A stretch of DNA of 64,000 nt, from assembly GCF_033955345.1 (NCBI RefSeq), contig NZ_CP138332.1, positions 4,836,001-4,900,000 on the forward strand, read 5' to 3'. This stretch comes from Sphingobacterium bambusae. GTDB lineage: Bacteria > Bacteroidota > Bacteroidia > Sphingobacteriales > Sphingobacteriaceae. Under the pieces are notes generated by a model. That model was not told the DNA's origin. It worked only from the letters and a program-made list of their open reading frames with translations, and did not search any database. The position numbers and the translations under genes were made by a program. Of the stretch, positions 35,223-45,348 are shown in pieces; the first letter of the stretch is position 1; each line of letters begins with the position of its first letter.

Positions 35223-38200
35223 ATGAAAAAAAATAGCATATGCTACTATCTTTATGCGCTGCTGTTGGTTTTATGGCTCCCGTATGTGCAGGGGCAGGAG
35301 CAAGCAAAGCCTATTATCAACGCGGTGCTGAGCGGCACGGTGATCGATGCAACGACTAAACTGCCTTTGACCGGCGCATCGCTTAGCTTGCAAGCCGTTA
35401 CGCATACTGTGACGACGGATAAATTTGGTCGTTTTCAATTTGTTACCGGACAGAAGCTGCCATTTACCGTCACTATTTCCTTTGTAGGTTACGAAACCAG
35501 AACGATCACCGTGGAGCAGTCGCCTGCGGTACTTGAGCTACAGGCCTCCGAAAATACCTTGGAAGAAACGGTAGTCGTAGGATACACAACGGCGAAAAAG
35601 TCTAGCTATACCGGTTCTGTGGCGACCGTTGGCGCCAAGGAGCTGGATAGATTGCAGATCACAACCATTGGTAAGGCTCTACAGGGGAGCGTGCCCGGGC
35701 TGCAGTCTATCGCCGCGTCGGGACAGCCGGGAGCAGATGCAGATATTTTTATCCGTGGTGTAGGCTCGGTAAATGCGTCTACGGCGCCGCTCTATGTTGT
35801 CGACGGTATCCCGGGAGCCAATCCAAATAATCTAAATCCAAAAGATATCCTTTCCATCTCGGTCTTGAAGGATGCCACGGCTAGTGCACTATATGGTTCG
35901 CGAGGTGCGAATGGCGTTATTGTGGTCAGCACAAAATCTGGGGATCTTAATGCAAAAACCGCAATTAACTTTTCTGCAAATTATGGATTCACCGGTAGAG
36001 CAGTGGCCGATTACGACTACCTATCGCCGCAGGATTACTACGAGTTGCAATGGGAGGCGATACGCAATACGCAATTGGATCAAGGCAAGGCCGCTGATGT
36101 GGCCGCTCAATATGCGACAGACTACCTAGTAGATGGCGCACTGAAGGTTAATATTTATGGGCCGGCGTATCCTAAACCCGTTGGGCTTGACGGCAAGCTG
36201 CTGGCGGGAGCCACGCCACTGTGGAACGACGATTGGGGAAAAGCGATAGCACGCACAGGCGTCCGCCAGCAGTATGACCTGAGCGCAAGCGGTGGAAGTG
36301 CAAACACACGCTACTATTTTTCAGGCGGCTACCTCAACGAGCAGGGCTGGATACGCACATCGGAATTTGAACGCTATAACTTCCGTACAAATGTGCAATC
36401 AACCGTAAACAGTTGGTTTGAGATCGGCGCCAATGTCTCCCTCTCGTCCGGCGCACAACGTTCGCCCAACCAAAGTGATAGCAACACCGGTAATTATGCT
36501 AATTTTCAGCGGCTCATCTCGAATATATATCCGGTTTACGAACGGAACCCCGATGGCAGTTATGTGCTGGATGAAGATGGGGGGCGGAAATGGGATTACG
36601 GCTTATGGCGACCTACCACGGCAGCAAGTGGATCCAACATCTTGGGAAGTGCAGAGCATGCTATTTCGGGAACAAAAAACGACGCGGTCTTGCTGGGAAC
36701 AAATTTCAAAATCTCTTTTCTTAAGAACCTCTACCTGCGCAGTACGGCAAATGTGGATTATAGAGCATCGAGTTCGCACAGTTATTCGCATTCCTACTAC
36801 AGCACAGGTGTGATTGCGGAAGGGGCGGGATCGGCAAGCAGAAGCGCGAGTCGTGCACTGAACTACACCGTGAACAGTTTCTTGAACTACGAGCTTAATC
36901 TGCTTGATAAGCATAACTTCTCGGTGTTGCTGGGGCCGGAAGTTTATGTGGAAAACCGATCGTCTCTATCGGGCAGCCGTACTGGCTTTCAAGTGCTTGG
37001 CAAAACGGAGCCTTCGGCAGGCACCTTGAGCGGTGTGTTTAATGGTACCTCGGAAGATTATCGCCTTTCCAGCTGGCTGTCTCAGTTAAACTATAATTTT
37101 TTGGGTCGTTACCATTTCTCGAGTAGTTATCGTCGGGATGGATCGTCTCGCTTCAGCAAGCAATCGCGCTGGGGCGACTTTTGGTCTGTTGGTGCTGCCT
37201 GGAATGTCAAAAAGGAGGCGTTCTTGACCAATGTTTCCGCTGTAAACAACCTGAATTTGCGTGCCAGCTATGGTGCACAGGGCAATGATAAGGTGGGCAA
37301 TTTTGCCTACGGCGGTTTCTACTCCATTTATAACAGTTTGGATATGCTCGGGCTGTTGCCTTCTGATCTACCTACGCCGAATTTGAAGTGGGAAACAAAC
37401 CTGAACCTGAATGTGGGTGCCGATGTGGCACTATTCAATAATAGGTTGATCGCGCAGATCGACTTCTTTGATCGACGGTCTAAAGATTTACTTTTTCTAA
37501 AACCTCTTTCTCCATCGACGGGATACAGCGGCATCAATGCCAATATCGGATCGTTGAGCAATCGAGGAATAGATGGGCAGATTACGGGTGTCGCTATACG
37601 CAACAAAGATTTCCGCTGGACGGTAACCGCAAACTTTGGACACTACAAGAATAGGATTACCAAGTTGCCGCAAGAAGAAATATTGACCGGCTCCATAGGT
37701 CAATACGGTAATACCAAGAAGATGGTTGAAGGAGGCTCTATCTATGATTTCTACATCAAGGAGTGGGCCGGTGTAGATCAGGAGACCGGTAAGGCCACTT
37801 GGTATAAGGATGAACTGGATGCGGAAGGTCGCGTGACGGGACGAACTACCACGGCAAACCAAACCGAAGCGACGCCTTATTTCCAAGGGAGTTCGCTGCC
37901 CGACCTGTATGGCGGCTTAAGCAATACATTCAACTATAAAGGCCTTGAGCTATCTTTTCTGTTCTCCTATAACCTAGGCGGCAAAATCTTCGATGGGGAT
38001 CAACCTATGGTGATGCATGTAGGTTCAGCACCGGGGCGTGCTTGGTCAACGGAGGCGCTGAACCGCTGGACACCGGAAAATACGGATACCGACTTTCCGC
38101 GCCTGTCTTACGTGTCGGATCCTTGGAACACGATTCCATCCACGCGGTTTCTGTATGATGCTACCTACGCCCGGCTCAAAAATATCAACTTAAGCTATGC

Positions 38201-38384
38201 TCTTCCGCGAGAGCTGGTAAACCGTTGGTCGCTGGCCGATGTACGCCTACGCTTCGTTGGCGAAAATTTGCTGACCTTATATGCGCACAAGGGTCTAGAT
38301 CCCGAGCAAACGGTTGATGGTACCACCTATTACCGCTATCCGGCGCAAAGAGCTTACTCTTTTGTTTTGAATGTGTCCTTTTAA
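35223..38384 (+). CDS. SusC/RagA family TonB-linked outer membrane receptor
   Basis: 1053 residues. Signal peptide to about residue 25; a carboxypeptidase-regulatory-like beta sandwich (LSGTVIDATTKLPLTGASLS ... TVTISFVGYETRTI); TonB-box-like ETVVVGYTTAKKSSYTGSV; plug domain with SVNASTAPLYVVDGIPGANP and LKDATASALYGSRGANGVIV, the classic SusC segments; then a 22-strand barrel ending RYPAQRAYSFVLNVSF. Works with the SusD protein encoded 18 nt downstream to import a large or scarce nutrient using TonB energy. No glycoside hydrolase, peptidase or sigma/anti-sigma pair adjoins, so the substrate is open. Confidence 0.93.
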   Translation: MKKNSICYYLYALLLVLWLPYVQGQEQAKPIINAVLSGTVIDATTKLPLTGASLSLQAVTHTVTTDKFGRFQFVTGQKLPFTVTISFVGYETRTITVEQSPAVLELQASENTLEETVVVGYTTAKKSSYTGSVATVGAKELDRLQITTIGKALQGSVPGLQSIAASGQPGADADIFIRGVGSVNASTAPLYVVDGIPGANPNNLNPKDILSISVLKDATASALYGSRGANGVIVVSTKSGDLNAKTAINFSANYGFTGRAVADYDYLSPQDYYELQWEAIRNTQLDQGKAADVAAQYATDYLVDGALKVNIYGPAYPKPVGLDGKLLAGATPLWNDDWGKAIARTGVRQQYDLSASGGSANTRYYFSGGYLNEQGWIRTSEFERYNFRTNVQSTVNSWFEIGANVSLSSGAQRSPNQSDSNTGNYANFQRLISNIYPVYERNPDGSYVLDEDGGRKWDYGLWRPTTAASGSNILGSAEHAISGTKNDAVLLGTNFKISFLKNLYLRSTANVDYRASSSHSYSHSYYSTGVIAEGAGSASRSASRALNYTVNSFLNYELNLLDKHNFSVLLGPEVYVENRSSLSGSRTGFQVLGKTEPSAGTLSGVFNGTSEDYRLSSWLSQLNYNFLGRYHFSSSYRRDGSSRFSKQSRWGDFWSVGAAWNVKKEAFLTNVSAVNNLNLRASYGAQGNDKVGNFAYGGFYSIYNSLDMLGLLPSDLPTPNLKWETNLNLNVGADVALFNNRLIAQIDFFDRRSKDLLFLKPLSPSTGYSGINANIGSLSNRGIDGQITGVAIRNKDFRWTVTANFGHYKNRITKLPQEEILTGSIGQYGNTKKMVEGGSIYDFYIKEWAGVDQETGKATWYKDELDAEGRVTGRTTTANQTEATPYFQGSSLPDLYGGLSNTFNYKGLELSFLFSYNLGGKIFDGDQPMVMHVGSAPGRAWSTEALNRWTPENTDTDFPRLSYVSDPWNTIPSTRFLYDATYARLKNINLSYALPRELVNRWSLADVRLRFVGENLLTLYAHKGLDPEQTVDGTTYYRYPAQRAYSFVLNVSF

Positions 38385-38402
38385 TTTAATTAAAATTCGA
38401 TC

Positions 38403-39908
38403 ATGAACTTGAAATTTCGATCTATATTGGCTTTCCTACCTTTGCTATGCGCATCGTGTAGTGATAGTTTTTTTGATGCGGCTCCGGCCACGCAAATTAC
38501 CACTCCTGAGGTCTTCAATTCTGAAGATAATATCAATGCTTTTGTAAATGGCGCTATCCGCTACCTGTTAGAAAACAGTACTTCACAGGACAATCCGGGG
38601 CTGCCCACCATTTTCCTTACTCACGAGGTGATGGGCGAAGACGCCTTTGCGCGCGACGGACGTTATGGCTTTCGCGATTCGTATCCTTTTCGTGACCCTT
38701 TCGACAATACTACACGCAGGGCGCTGTTTTTTTGGACCTTGCAGTACACATCGATAGACCATGCCAACAACATCATTGCCAACCTACCCCTTGACGAAAA
38801 TAGTAAGGAAACGCTGAAGCATCTTAAGGGACAGGCCTATGCGCTTCGAGGACACAATTACCTGAACTTGGTGCGTCAATATCAATTTACTTATGTAAAA
38901 GACCCCAATGCGAAGGCGGTGCCCATTTATACGGAGCCGACCACGCCTGATACCGATCCCAAGCCATTGTCTACTGTAAAGGAGGTGTATGATTTGGTGA
39001 TTAGTGATTTAAAGGAAGCGGAGCGGCTATTAGTGGGCTATCAGCGTAGCGTGAAAAATCGACCTGATTTACATGTCGTCTACGGTCTGCTCGCACGTAC
39101 CTACTTGACGATGGAGAACTGGGAGCAAGCAAGGGATTATGCGATAAAAGCACGAGCGGGATACGCCATCATGTCTGCCGATCAGTATAAAGAAGGCTTT
39201 AACGATGTGAGCAACAGCGAATGGATTTGGGGCCATCCGCAAACGGCTACACAAAATAAGGGCGGAGCATCCTATCTCGCCTACATTGAAACAACACCCT
39301 ACACGACGGATGCACGTGGTACGAACTTATATTTCGGTTACAACAGTATTATGCCGGATCCAAATTTCATCGCTCTATTTGAAGCGGGCGATGTGCGAAA
39401 GTCGCTATTCGATATCGCTAATCAACCTGCAGAGGCGATTTACCGTTCCTACCGGTACAGGAAATTCCGCAACAAACATCCGAATCGCGATGGGCATATT
39501 GTACTGATGCGTTCGTCCGAGCAATTGCTGATCGAAGCGGAGAGTAAGGCGCGTTTGGATAACTTGACAGGAGCAGTGGAAGTACTGAACGAATTACGGC
39601 AAAAACGTAATTTGCCACTACTTGGCGTGTCTGGCTTTTCAAAGGCTGCATTGATCGATGAGATTCTTTTGGAACGTAGGAAAGAATTATGGGGAGAAGG
39701 ATTTCGGCTCTATGATATCTTGAGGCTGCAAACCGCGCCGCAGCGTCGTGAAAGTAGCGAGACATTTGTTGATGCGGCAGGCAACAGGGTGGGCATTCTA
39801 GGACATTGGATCACCAAATTTCCTGACGGAAGCAATTTCGTACCCAACAGTAAATATTACCTGTTTCCTATTCCGCTGAATGAACTAAATAACAACCCCA
39901 ACTTATAG
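38403..39908 (+). CDS. RagB/SusD family nutrient-binding lipoprotein
   Basis: 501 residues. Lipobox LLCASC (Cys19). SusD-like TPR fold: YTSIDHANNIIANLPLDENS, LKGQAYALRGHNYLNLVRQY (the R-A-x-Y-x-x-L motif), RPDLHVVYGLLARTYLTMEN, and a C-terminal RRKELWGEGFRLYDILRLQT, typical of the family, followed by FPIPLNELNNNP. Sits on the outer surface as a lid on the SusC barrel. Ends the two-gene operon; terminator 30 nt downstream. Confidence 0.93.
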   Translation: MNLKFRSILAFLPLLCASCSDSFFDAAPATQITTPEVFNSEDNINAFVNGAIRYLLENSTSQDNPGLPTIFLTHEVMGEDAFARDGRYGFRDSYPFRDPFDNTTRRALFFWTLQYTSIDHANNIIANLPLDENSKETLKHLKGQAYALRGHNYLNLVRQYQFTYVKDPNAKAVPIYTEPTTPDTDPKPLSTVKEVYDLVISDLKEAERLLVGYQRSVKNRPDLHVVYGLLARTYLTMENWEQARDYAIKARAGYAIMSADQYKEGFNDVSNSEWIWGHPQTATQNKGGASYLAYIETTPYTTDARGTNLYFGYNSIMPDPNFIALFEAGDVRKSLFDIANQPAEAIYRSYRYRKFRNKHPNRDGHIVLMRSSEQLLIEAESKARLDNLTGAVEVLNELRQKRNLPLLGVSGFSKAALIDEILLERRKELWGEGFRLYDILRLQTAPQRRESSETFVDAAGNRVGILGHWITKFPDGSNFVPNSKYYLFPIPLNELNNNPNL

Positions 39909-39938
39909 AGCCCGCGTAAAGAAAGGAACGCTTTAAAC

Positions 39939-39971
39939 AAAAATCCCAAGGTTTATCTTCTTGGGATTTTT
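39939..39971. terminator. Bidirectional terminator after the SusD gene
   Basis: Perfect 12-bp stem AAAAATCCCAAG / CTTGGGATTTTT with a 9-nt loop and T-runs on both strands, between convergent genes. Confidence 0.88.
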
Positions 39972-39991
39972 GCTTTGAGATAAACGTCGGA

Positions 39992-40231
39992 TCAAGGTGT
40001 CACATCAGGACTTTTCAACTTGGCAAGCTTGCCAAACTTAGTAAGCTTCACGTAGGCGAGCGGGTCATCTTCCGCCATGCTTTCGGGCAGGTGTATAACG
40101 CCTTTTCTATGCAGGGAGTTGATGCTCTCTTCCAGATCCGAGCGGCCAGATAAAGCCGCTATAGTAAGGGCTGCCGTCCGTTTTGGATTTTGCAGCAGCG
40201 TTACGATGGTAATTTCTGTATCTGTTAGCAT
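39992..40231 (-). CDS. Small hypothetical protein, possible winged-helix
   Basis: 79 residues, no signal peptide. ETEITIVTLLQNPKR-like start (TDTEITIVTLLQNPKRTAAL), then AALSGRSDLEESINSLHRKG and KLTKFGKLAKL: a helix-turn-helix-plus-wing layout as in small winged-helix domains, where the second helix ends in G-V-I. This is only suggestive. Function unknown. Confidence 0.5.
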   Translation of the reverse strand: MLTDTEITIVTLLQNPKRTAALTIAALSGRSDLEESINSLHRKGVIHLPESMAEDDPLAYVKLTKFGKLAKLKSPDVTP

Positions 40232-40345
40232 GACTCATCAAATTAAGGTTAAACAAAAATATAATCTCTGTTCATTACTTGTATTTCGCCTTGTAGAGCG
40301 CATGCTACATTTATGAAAATACTGCGTAGAATACTACCTTAATTC

Positions 40346-40684
40346 CTATAATTCGTCTTTTCCCATTCTGCGATCGACCACGATTGTCTGTCCTTGTGGT
40401 ATGTGCTGCTCGATAGCCGCTTCTTTTTCAAGATCCTCGTCATCGATGTCCAGCTCCTCGTTTTCTTCCCATTCATCCAGATCCGGATTCTCACGCTCGA
40501 GTGGATCTACATCGGGTTGTACGGGCGGAAGATTTTCAATTTCTTCGCCCTCTTTAGGGAACTTGTCCAGCTCGTTGGGTTTTTCTGGATCATTCGCTTT
40601 TGTTTTCGATGACTCGTCGTGTGCTCCTTGGCCCGTCATCATTAACGCGATGATGGCGGGATGATGTATGTTTGTTCTTCTCAT
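40346..40684 (-). CDS. Acidic low-complexity hypothetical protein
   Basis: 112 residues, mostly Glu, Asp, Pro and Asn, for example EKPNELDKFPKEGEEIENLP and LDEWEENEELDIDDEDLEKE. No signal peptide, membrane segment or known domain; probably disordered. Upstream neighbour is the divergent histidine kinase. Coding status rests on length, codon pattern and a normal start; function unknown. Confidence 0.5.
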   Translation of the reverse strand: MRRTNIHHPAIIALMMTGQGAHDESSKTKANDPEKPNELDKFPKEGEEIENLPPVQPDVDPLERENPDLDEWEENEELDIDDEDLEKEAAIEQHIPQGQTIVVDRRMGKDEL

Positions 40685-40797
40685 GTTTTATGTTTTTATA
40701 TAGAACTCTCTAGCGTGCATTTGGTTCATTTTCGGGAGGTACGAAGTGCTTTTGCTATTCGACAGTATTTCTTCTTAAAAATTGCTAATTTAGGGCT

Positions 40798-42834
40798 ATG
40801 AGTTATATCGGCAATCCGTTGTTTCAAGCGCTATTTCAAGGAGATATCCCGCGTTTAATCGTAGGTGAAAATACGACAGATTGTATAGTAGTGGATTACA
40901 ATAGCGCTTACGAATTGTTGTTTCAGCTGGATGCATCTATCGACTACCGCGGTAGCGATTGTTGGCTGCTGTTTGGGCATGACAATAGGAGTGAATCTAG
41001 GGAATCAGCACTTACGGCAGCGCTGCAACAAGCAAGTAATTTAGGGAAATCTGTATGTATCAAGGTAGGAGATGCTGGCTTTGTGATGCAGAACGATAGG
41101 CGGCTTTTGCAACCGGAGGACGAGTTGGAGATTTTGCCAGTTTATAGCGATGGGAATATCCCTGCTTATTTTATTCTTTCTTGGATAGGCTCGGATACGT
41201 ATTTGGCTACCAAACAGCTTCTTAATAAGGAAGAGCTTGCTGCAAATATGGAACAGCAACATCGCTTAGCAGATAGTTTGGCGAAGGAACAGGCATTGGT
41301 GGAAGAAATGACGGCACTGAACGACGAGCTTAGCGCAACCGTAGAAGAGCTCTCGGCCACGAATGAGGAGCTGCTGGCGTCGCAGCATAGTTTGAACAGT
41401 AAGCACGAAGAGCTGTTGGCTAGCGAGGAGCGCTTCCGCCTGCTGATTAGGCAGGCACCGGTCGGGATTTGTGTCATTCGGTCTTCCGATCTGAAGATTG
41501 TTGAGGTCAACGATGGCTACTTGACGCTAGTGGGCAAGAAAAGAGAAAATCTAGCCTACAAAATGGTATGGGATGCCATTCCTGAGGCTGCATCCTTTTA
41601 CGGGCCGATTATGGACGAAGTGATTCGCTCGGGAATGCCTTTTGTGGCGACTGAACACGAACTGCTGCTGATCCGTTTCGATCAGCCGGAGACGGTGTGG
41701 GTGGATTTTGTGTATGAGCCGGTGATTGCTGATAACGGAATGGTGAATGCCGTGTTGGTGCTAGCGATAGATGTGACGGAGAAAGTGAAGTCTAGGAAAG
41801 CCATTGAGGAGGCAGGAGAGCGCACTCGTTTGGCGGTAGAATCGGCAGAGATTGGCACTTTTGAATATAACTATGATACGGATAAAGTGCTCACTTCTGC
41901 ACGGTTTGATGATATATTTGACGTTGCACGTCCGGATTCAAGAGCGCAGCTGCTAGGCAATTTTCATCCGGATGATGTACACCTGAGTGCAGAGGCACAC
42001 GCCGTAGCAGCGCGGGATGGCAAGATGATGTATGAGGCAAGGATTTTGCGTCGTGACCAATCCGTGCATTGGATTCGTGTACATGCAAAGGTATTTTACC
42101 ATCGTGACGGGACCGCGCACAAATTGCTTGGGACGGTACTTGATGTCACCACGCATAAACAATTGCAGCATCAGAAGGATGATTTTATCTCCATTGCGAG
42201 CCACGAGTTAAAGACGCCCATCACTTCGTTGAAGGCCTCCCTACAGTTTTTAATGCGTATACAGGATCGGAAGGATGTCGATCTTTCGGGAAAGCTGCTG
42301 CAACAGGCCAATCGTAGTATGGAGCGAATCAGCAAGCTGATTGATGATCTGCTTAATGTAAGCACCGTGAATAGTGAACTTCAGTTGAACAAGAAGCGAT
42401 TTGTGTTGAACGATTTGTTTACGGATATCTGTGCAAATATGCCGGCCTTAGATCGTTACAACCTGTTGATCGAAGGGGATAGCAATGTATCGGTTTATGC
42501 AGATGAACACCGTATAGAGCAGGTTTTGGTTAACCTCTTGAATAATGCGTTGAAGTATGCTCCCAGTTCGCAGGAGATAGGCTTTAAAGTAGAAATTCAA
42601 AATCAATTTGTACGTGTCTCCTTGCGTGACCAAGGGCCAGGCATTCCTGTCGAGAAACAGCATAATATATTCAAGCGTTATGTGCGTGCCGATGATTCCG
42701 GGATAAAGGTATCGGGCCTTGGTTTAGGACTATACATCAGCGCAGATATCATTCATAGGCATCAGGGAGAAATAGGGGTGGAAAGTATACCTGGCGAGGG
42801 TGCTACATTTTGGTTTACTTTACCGGCTTTGTAG
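40798..42834 (+). CDS. PAS-domain sensor histidine kinase
   Basis: 678 residues, no membrane helix, so cytoplasmic. N-terminal region to ~130 looks like a PAS or PAS-like sensor; a coiled coil at about 145-210 (DELSATVEELSATNEELLAS); PAS at ~215-335 (FRLLIRQAPVGICVIRSSDL); PAS/PAC at ~345-455. HisKA with SIASHELKTPITSLKA (phosphoacceptor His469), N box NLLNNALKYAPSS, G1 DQGPGIP and G2 GLGLGLYIS. Orthodox kinase without a receiver. Its partner regulator is not adjacent; the orphan LuxR-type regulator at 48329-48964 is a possible but untested partner. Confidence 0.9.
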   Translation: MSYIGNPLFQALFQGDIPRLIVGENTTDCIVVDYNSAYELLFQLDASIDYRGSDCWLLFGHDNRSESRESALTAALQQASNLGKSVCIKVGDAGFVMQNDRRLLQPEDELEILPVYSDGNIPAYFILSWIGSDTYLATKQLLNKEELAANMEQQHRLADSLAKEQALVEEMTALNDELSATVEELSATNEELLASQHSLNSKHEELLASEERFRLLIRQAPVGICVIRSSDLKIVEVNDGYLTLVGKKRENLAYKMVWDAIPEAASFYGPIMDEVIRSGMPFVATEHELLLIRFDQPETVWVDFVYEPVIADNGMVNAVLVLAIDVTEKVKSRKAIEEAGERTRLAVESAEIGTFEYNYDTDKVLTSARFDDIFDVARPDSRAQLLGNFHPDDVHLSAEAHAVAARDGKMMYEARILRRDQSVHWIRVHAKVFYHRDGTAHKLLGTVLDVTTHKQLQHQKDDFISIASHELKTPITSLKASLQFLMRIQDRKDVDLSGKLLQQANRSMERISKLIDDLLNVSTVNSELQLNKKRFVLNDLFTDICANMPALDRYNLLIEGDSNVSVYADEHRIEQVLVNLLNNALKYAPSSQEIGFKVEIQNQFVRVSLRDQGPGIPVEKQHNIFKRYVRADDSGIKVSGLGLGLYISADIIHRHQGEIGVESIPGEGATFWFTLPAL

Positions 42835-42872
42835 GTAAAGTAGAAGAACATTAAAAAGAGCGGTAAAGGACT

Positions 42873-43580
42873 ATGAACCATGCATTGATAGCGGTACGAC
42901 AAGCATTGACAGGTTTGGCAAATGAAGAGGGGCAGAAGGCCGTGCAGCGATACCATAAAGACGATATAAAGACTTTGGGCATTAGTGTTCCTAAATTGCG
43001 GGAGTTATCCAAAAGTTGGATCAAAACTATGAAACCCTTGGGAAAGCAGTCTTGCTTTGCAACTTGCGACGAACTGTGGCGCACCGGCTGGATAGAGGAG
43101 GCCTTTTTGGCGTCGGAGCTGGTCTACGCTTTCCGGAAGGAATTTGAGAGAGAAGATTTAGCGCGTTTTTACATATGGATAGCGCAGCATGTGTCCAATT
43201 GGGCAACATGTGACAACTTTTGTAACAATACGGTGGGTAGTTTTTTAATGAAGTATCCCGAATTGCTTTCGACGATGCAGCATTGGGCTGTGCAGGATAA
43301 CCGTTGGTTGCAGCGGGCGGCGGCGGTTTCGCTGATCGTGCCGGCACGCAAAGGATTGTTTATGGATGTTGGACTTGCTATCGCGGACACGCTATTGCTG
43401 CGGGATGATGATTTGGTGCAAAAGGGCTATGGCTGGTTGCTCAAAGTGTATAGTAAAGTGCGTCTGGATGCGGTATATGCTTTTGTGAAAGCACGTCAGC
43501 ATGCGATGCCTCGCACAGCGCTTCGGTATGCAATAGAGCATTTTCCTACAACGTTGCGGCAGGAGCTGATGCAAAAATAG
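42873..43580 (+). CDS. DNA alkylation repair protein (AlkD/AlkC-like HEAT fold)
   Basis: 235 residues, all-helical. GISVPKLRELSKSWIKTMK, AFLASELVYAFRKEFERED, QHVSNWATCDNFCNNTVGSF and NRWLQRAAAVSLIVPARKG match the DNA_alkylation HEAT-repeat family, including the W-x-x-C-D segment near the active-site aspartate of AlkD (WATCDNF here). AlkD excises N3- and N7-alkylated purines. Starts 38 nt after the kinase gene and may share its transcript; any functional link is unproven. Confidence 0.8.
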   Translation: MNHALIAVRQALTGLANEEGQKAVQRYHKDDIKTLGISVPKLRELSKSWIKTMKPLGKQSCFATCDELWRTGWIEEAFLASELVYAFRKEFEREDLARFYIWIAQHVSNWATCDNFCNNTVGSFLMKYPELLSTMQHWAVQDNRWLQRAAAVSLIVPARKGLFMDVGLAIADTLLLRDDDLVQKGYGWLLKVYSKVRLDAVYAFVKARQHAMPRTALRYAIEHFPTTLRQELMQK

Positions 43581-43699
43581 CTGTTTCCGAATAAAATAAC
43601 AGTCTAGCATTCCAGGCGTATCGTTGGAGAAGTATAGGCTTCGATAAAAAATAGGCATGCTACCTCTTTTTGGTAAATTGTCCTCAAAAATAGCAAACT

Positions 43700-44053
43700 A
43701 TGAAAAATGTAGAAAGGGTATATAAAATGTCATTCGCTGGCGTTTATCCGCTTTATATCCAAAAGGCGGAGAGAAAAGGGAGAAGTAAGGAAGAGGTCGA
43801 TCAAATTATTTTTTGGCTTACGGGCTACGATGCGGCAGCCTTGGAAAAGATCTTGGAACAGAAAACGGATTTTGAGCATTTTTTTAAGGAAGCACCCTTG
43901 TTAAACCCCAACGTTTCTAAAATCACGGGCGTTATCTGCGGGTACCGGGTGGAAGATATTGAAGAGCCACTGATGCAAAAAGTGCGTTACCTTGACAAGC
44001 TTATTGATGAGTTGGCGAAAGGGAAAGCAATGGAAAAAATTCTCCGGGCATAA
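43700..44053 (+). CDS. DUF2200 family protein
   Basis: 117 residues. VYKMSFAGVYPLYIQKAERK, VDQIIFWLTGYDAAALEKIL and NPNVSKITGVICGYRVEDIE match DUF2200, a widespread small cytoplasmic family of unknown function. Typical length. Converges with the minus-strand gene at 44060 with a 6-nt gap and no terminator in between. Confidence 0.85.
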   Translation: MKNVERVYKMSFAGVYPLYIQKAERKGRSKEEVDQIIFWLTGYDAAALEKILEQKTDFEHFFKEAPLLNPNVSKITGVICGYRVEDIEEPLMQKVRYLDKLIDELAKGKAMEKILRA

Positions 44054-44059
44054 AAATGA

Positions 44060-45337
44060 TTAATGTAGGATCGGCTTGTAGCGTAACTCTCCTTTAATCT
44101 CCATTATTTTTTCGTCCTTTGTAGTAATCTTGATGTTGGCCTTTAAAGCTTGTTGTTGCAGGCTTTTGAAGGGCTGGATAAGCCACGTACTTGGCCAATA
44201 GTTAAAATCCATAACGAGACCTAGCAGCGCGTCCTTTTTCGCAAATTTGATATCCTTATGCGGATTGGCATCTGTAGATAGGAAAATATGCCGTCCGTTT
44301 ACTTCCTTTTTGAATTTATAAAACATCTTGTCGGGTAGCTGTTGCGCGAACGTGCTGTCGCCCTGCCACACACTCTCTATCATCGGAACCTGTATTTCCT
44401 GTATAGCACTTGTCTCTACGCTGTTGAAGTCCTCATCATAATCGTAGGTGATGATGGTATCTTGCTGGGAAACTGTTTGCTGCCGTACAAGTAAATCCAT
44501 GTAACGAAGTTGACTAGAGGTTTTGTCTCCTCCTGTCGCAGTATTCGAAAAATTCGATAAGGCTTCCGTTAGGAGGGGTACGCTGGATATCGGGAGCTGG
44601 CTCCAAAAAAGTAGGGCGATGTCGTTCGCGTTGAAGGCTCTTGCCTCATATTGGCCTTTGGGCAATGCTCTGTCTAACTGCCATGAGCCCTGAATCTCCG
44701 TTTTGTCATTATGTATGTGAGCCTGTATGGATAACTTACTATCTAACGTCCAGTAGCTTAAGTGGTCTTGTTTAGGAAGCTTTTTCACCGCGTTAAGTTG
44801 GCGAATTTGTAACCAGTTATCTTCTTGCTGTAGCACTTCGGCTGTAAAGGATGGGCTGCTGCTATCTCTTAGTGCAAGGCGAAAAAGTATTTTATCTCCC
44901 GATTGGAGTAACGCTATATTTTTTGATAAGTGAATCGCCGTACCATCTGCGGAAGTTTCCGTTTCGAGCTTATACTTTTGTAGGAATGTATCCCATTGCG
45001 CTTGATCATTGATCTTCTGTACACTATAATAGCTATGCGAATCTTCGGGTAAACTGTAAAGATAGATGCGGGCAGGGATGTCTATGCCGGCATTCCAAAT
45101 ATCCTGCAGCAGGGTTTTCGTCAGGCTGTCGTTGGATGAACCTTGCTTGGAACGAGCGGACATAAGGGAGCCGAGGTTGTCGATAAGAAGATCGTCCACG
45201 GCCAAAGCCAGTATCGCTGCACTGTTTCGATGTACATACTGTTGCTCCGCCTTGGAAGCTCTAATATAGTAAAGTATCATTGCCGCAACACAGGTTACGA
45301 CAAGGATACTTACTACGATTCCAATTGCTTTTTTCAT
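44060..45337 (-). CDS. Membrane-anchored exported protein of unknown function
   Basis: 425 residues. One N-terminal helix (AIGIVVSILVVTCVAAMILYY) anchors a large extracytoplasmic part. That part is beta-rich with segments such as DHLSYWTLDSKLSIQAHIHN and KMFYKFKKEVNGRHIFLSTD; the end resembles C-terminal parts of DUF4836-type proteins (KITTKDEKIMEIKGELRYKP). Third gene of a minus-strand operon, 11 nt after the DUF4836 gene. No function known to me. Confidence 0.6.
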   Translation of the reverse strand: MKKAIGIVVSILVVTCVAAMILYYIRASKAEQQYVHRNSAAILALAVDDLLIDNLGSLMSARSKQGSSNDSLTKTLLQDIWNAGIDIPARIYLYSLPEDSHSYYSVQKINDQAQWDTFLQKYKLETETSADGTAIHLSKNIALLQSGDKILFRLALRDSSSPSFTAEVLQQEDNWLQIRQLNAVKKLPKQDHLSYWTLDSKLSIQAHIHNDKTEIQGSWQLDRALPKGQYEARAFNANDIALLFWSQLPISSVPLLTEALSNFSNTATGGDKTSSQLRYMDLLVRQQTVSQQDTIITYDYDEDFNSVETSAIQEIQVPMIESVWQGDSTFAQQLPDKMFYKFKKEVNGRHIFLSTDANPHKDIKFAKKDALLGLVMDFNYWPSTWLIQPFKSLQQQALKANIKITTKDEKIMEIKGELRYKPILH

Positions 45338-45348
45338 CGGTTGGCGGC

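Noticed and set aside
40401..40664. Ser-rich 87-codon frame on the plus strand
   Set aside because: Antisense of the acidic 112-residue gene; Glu/Asp codons read backwards give Ser and Phe.
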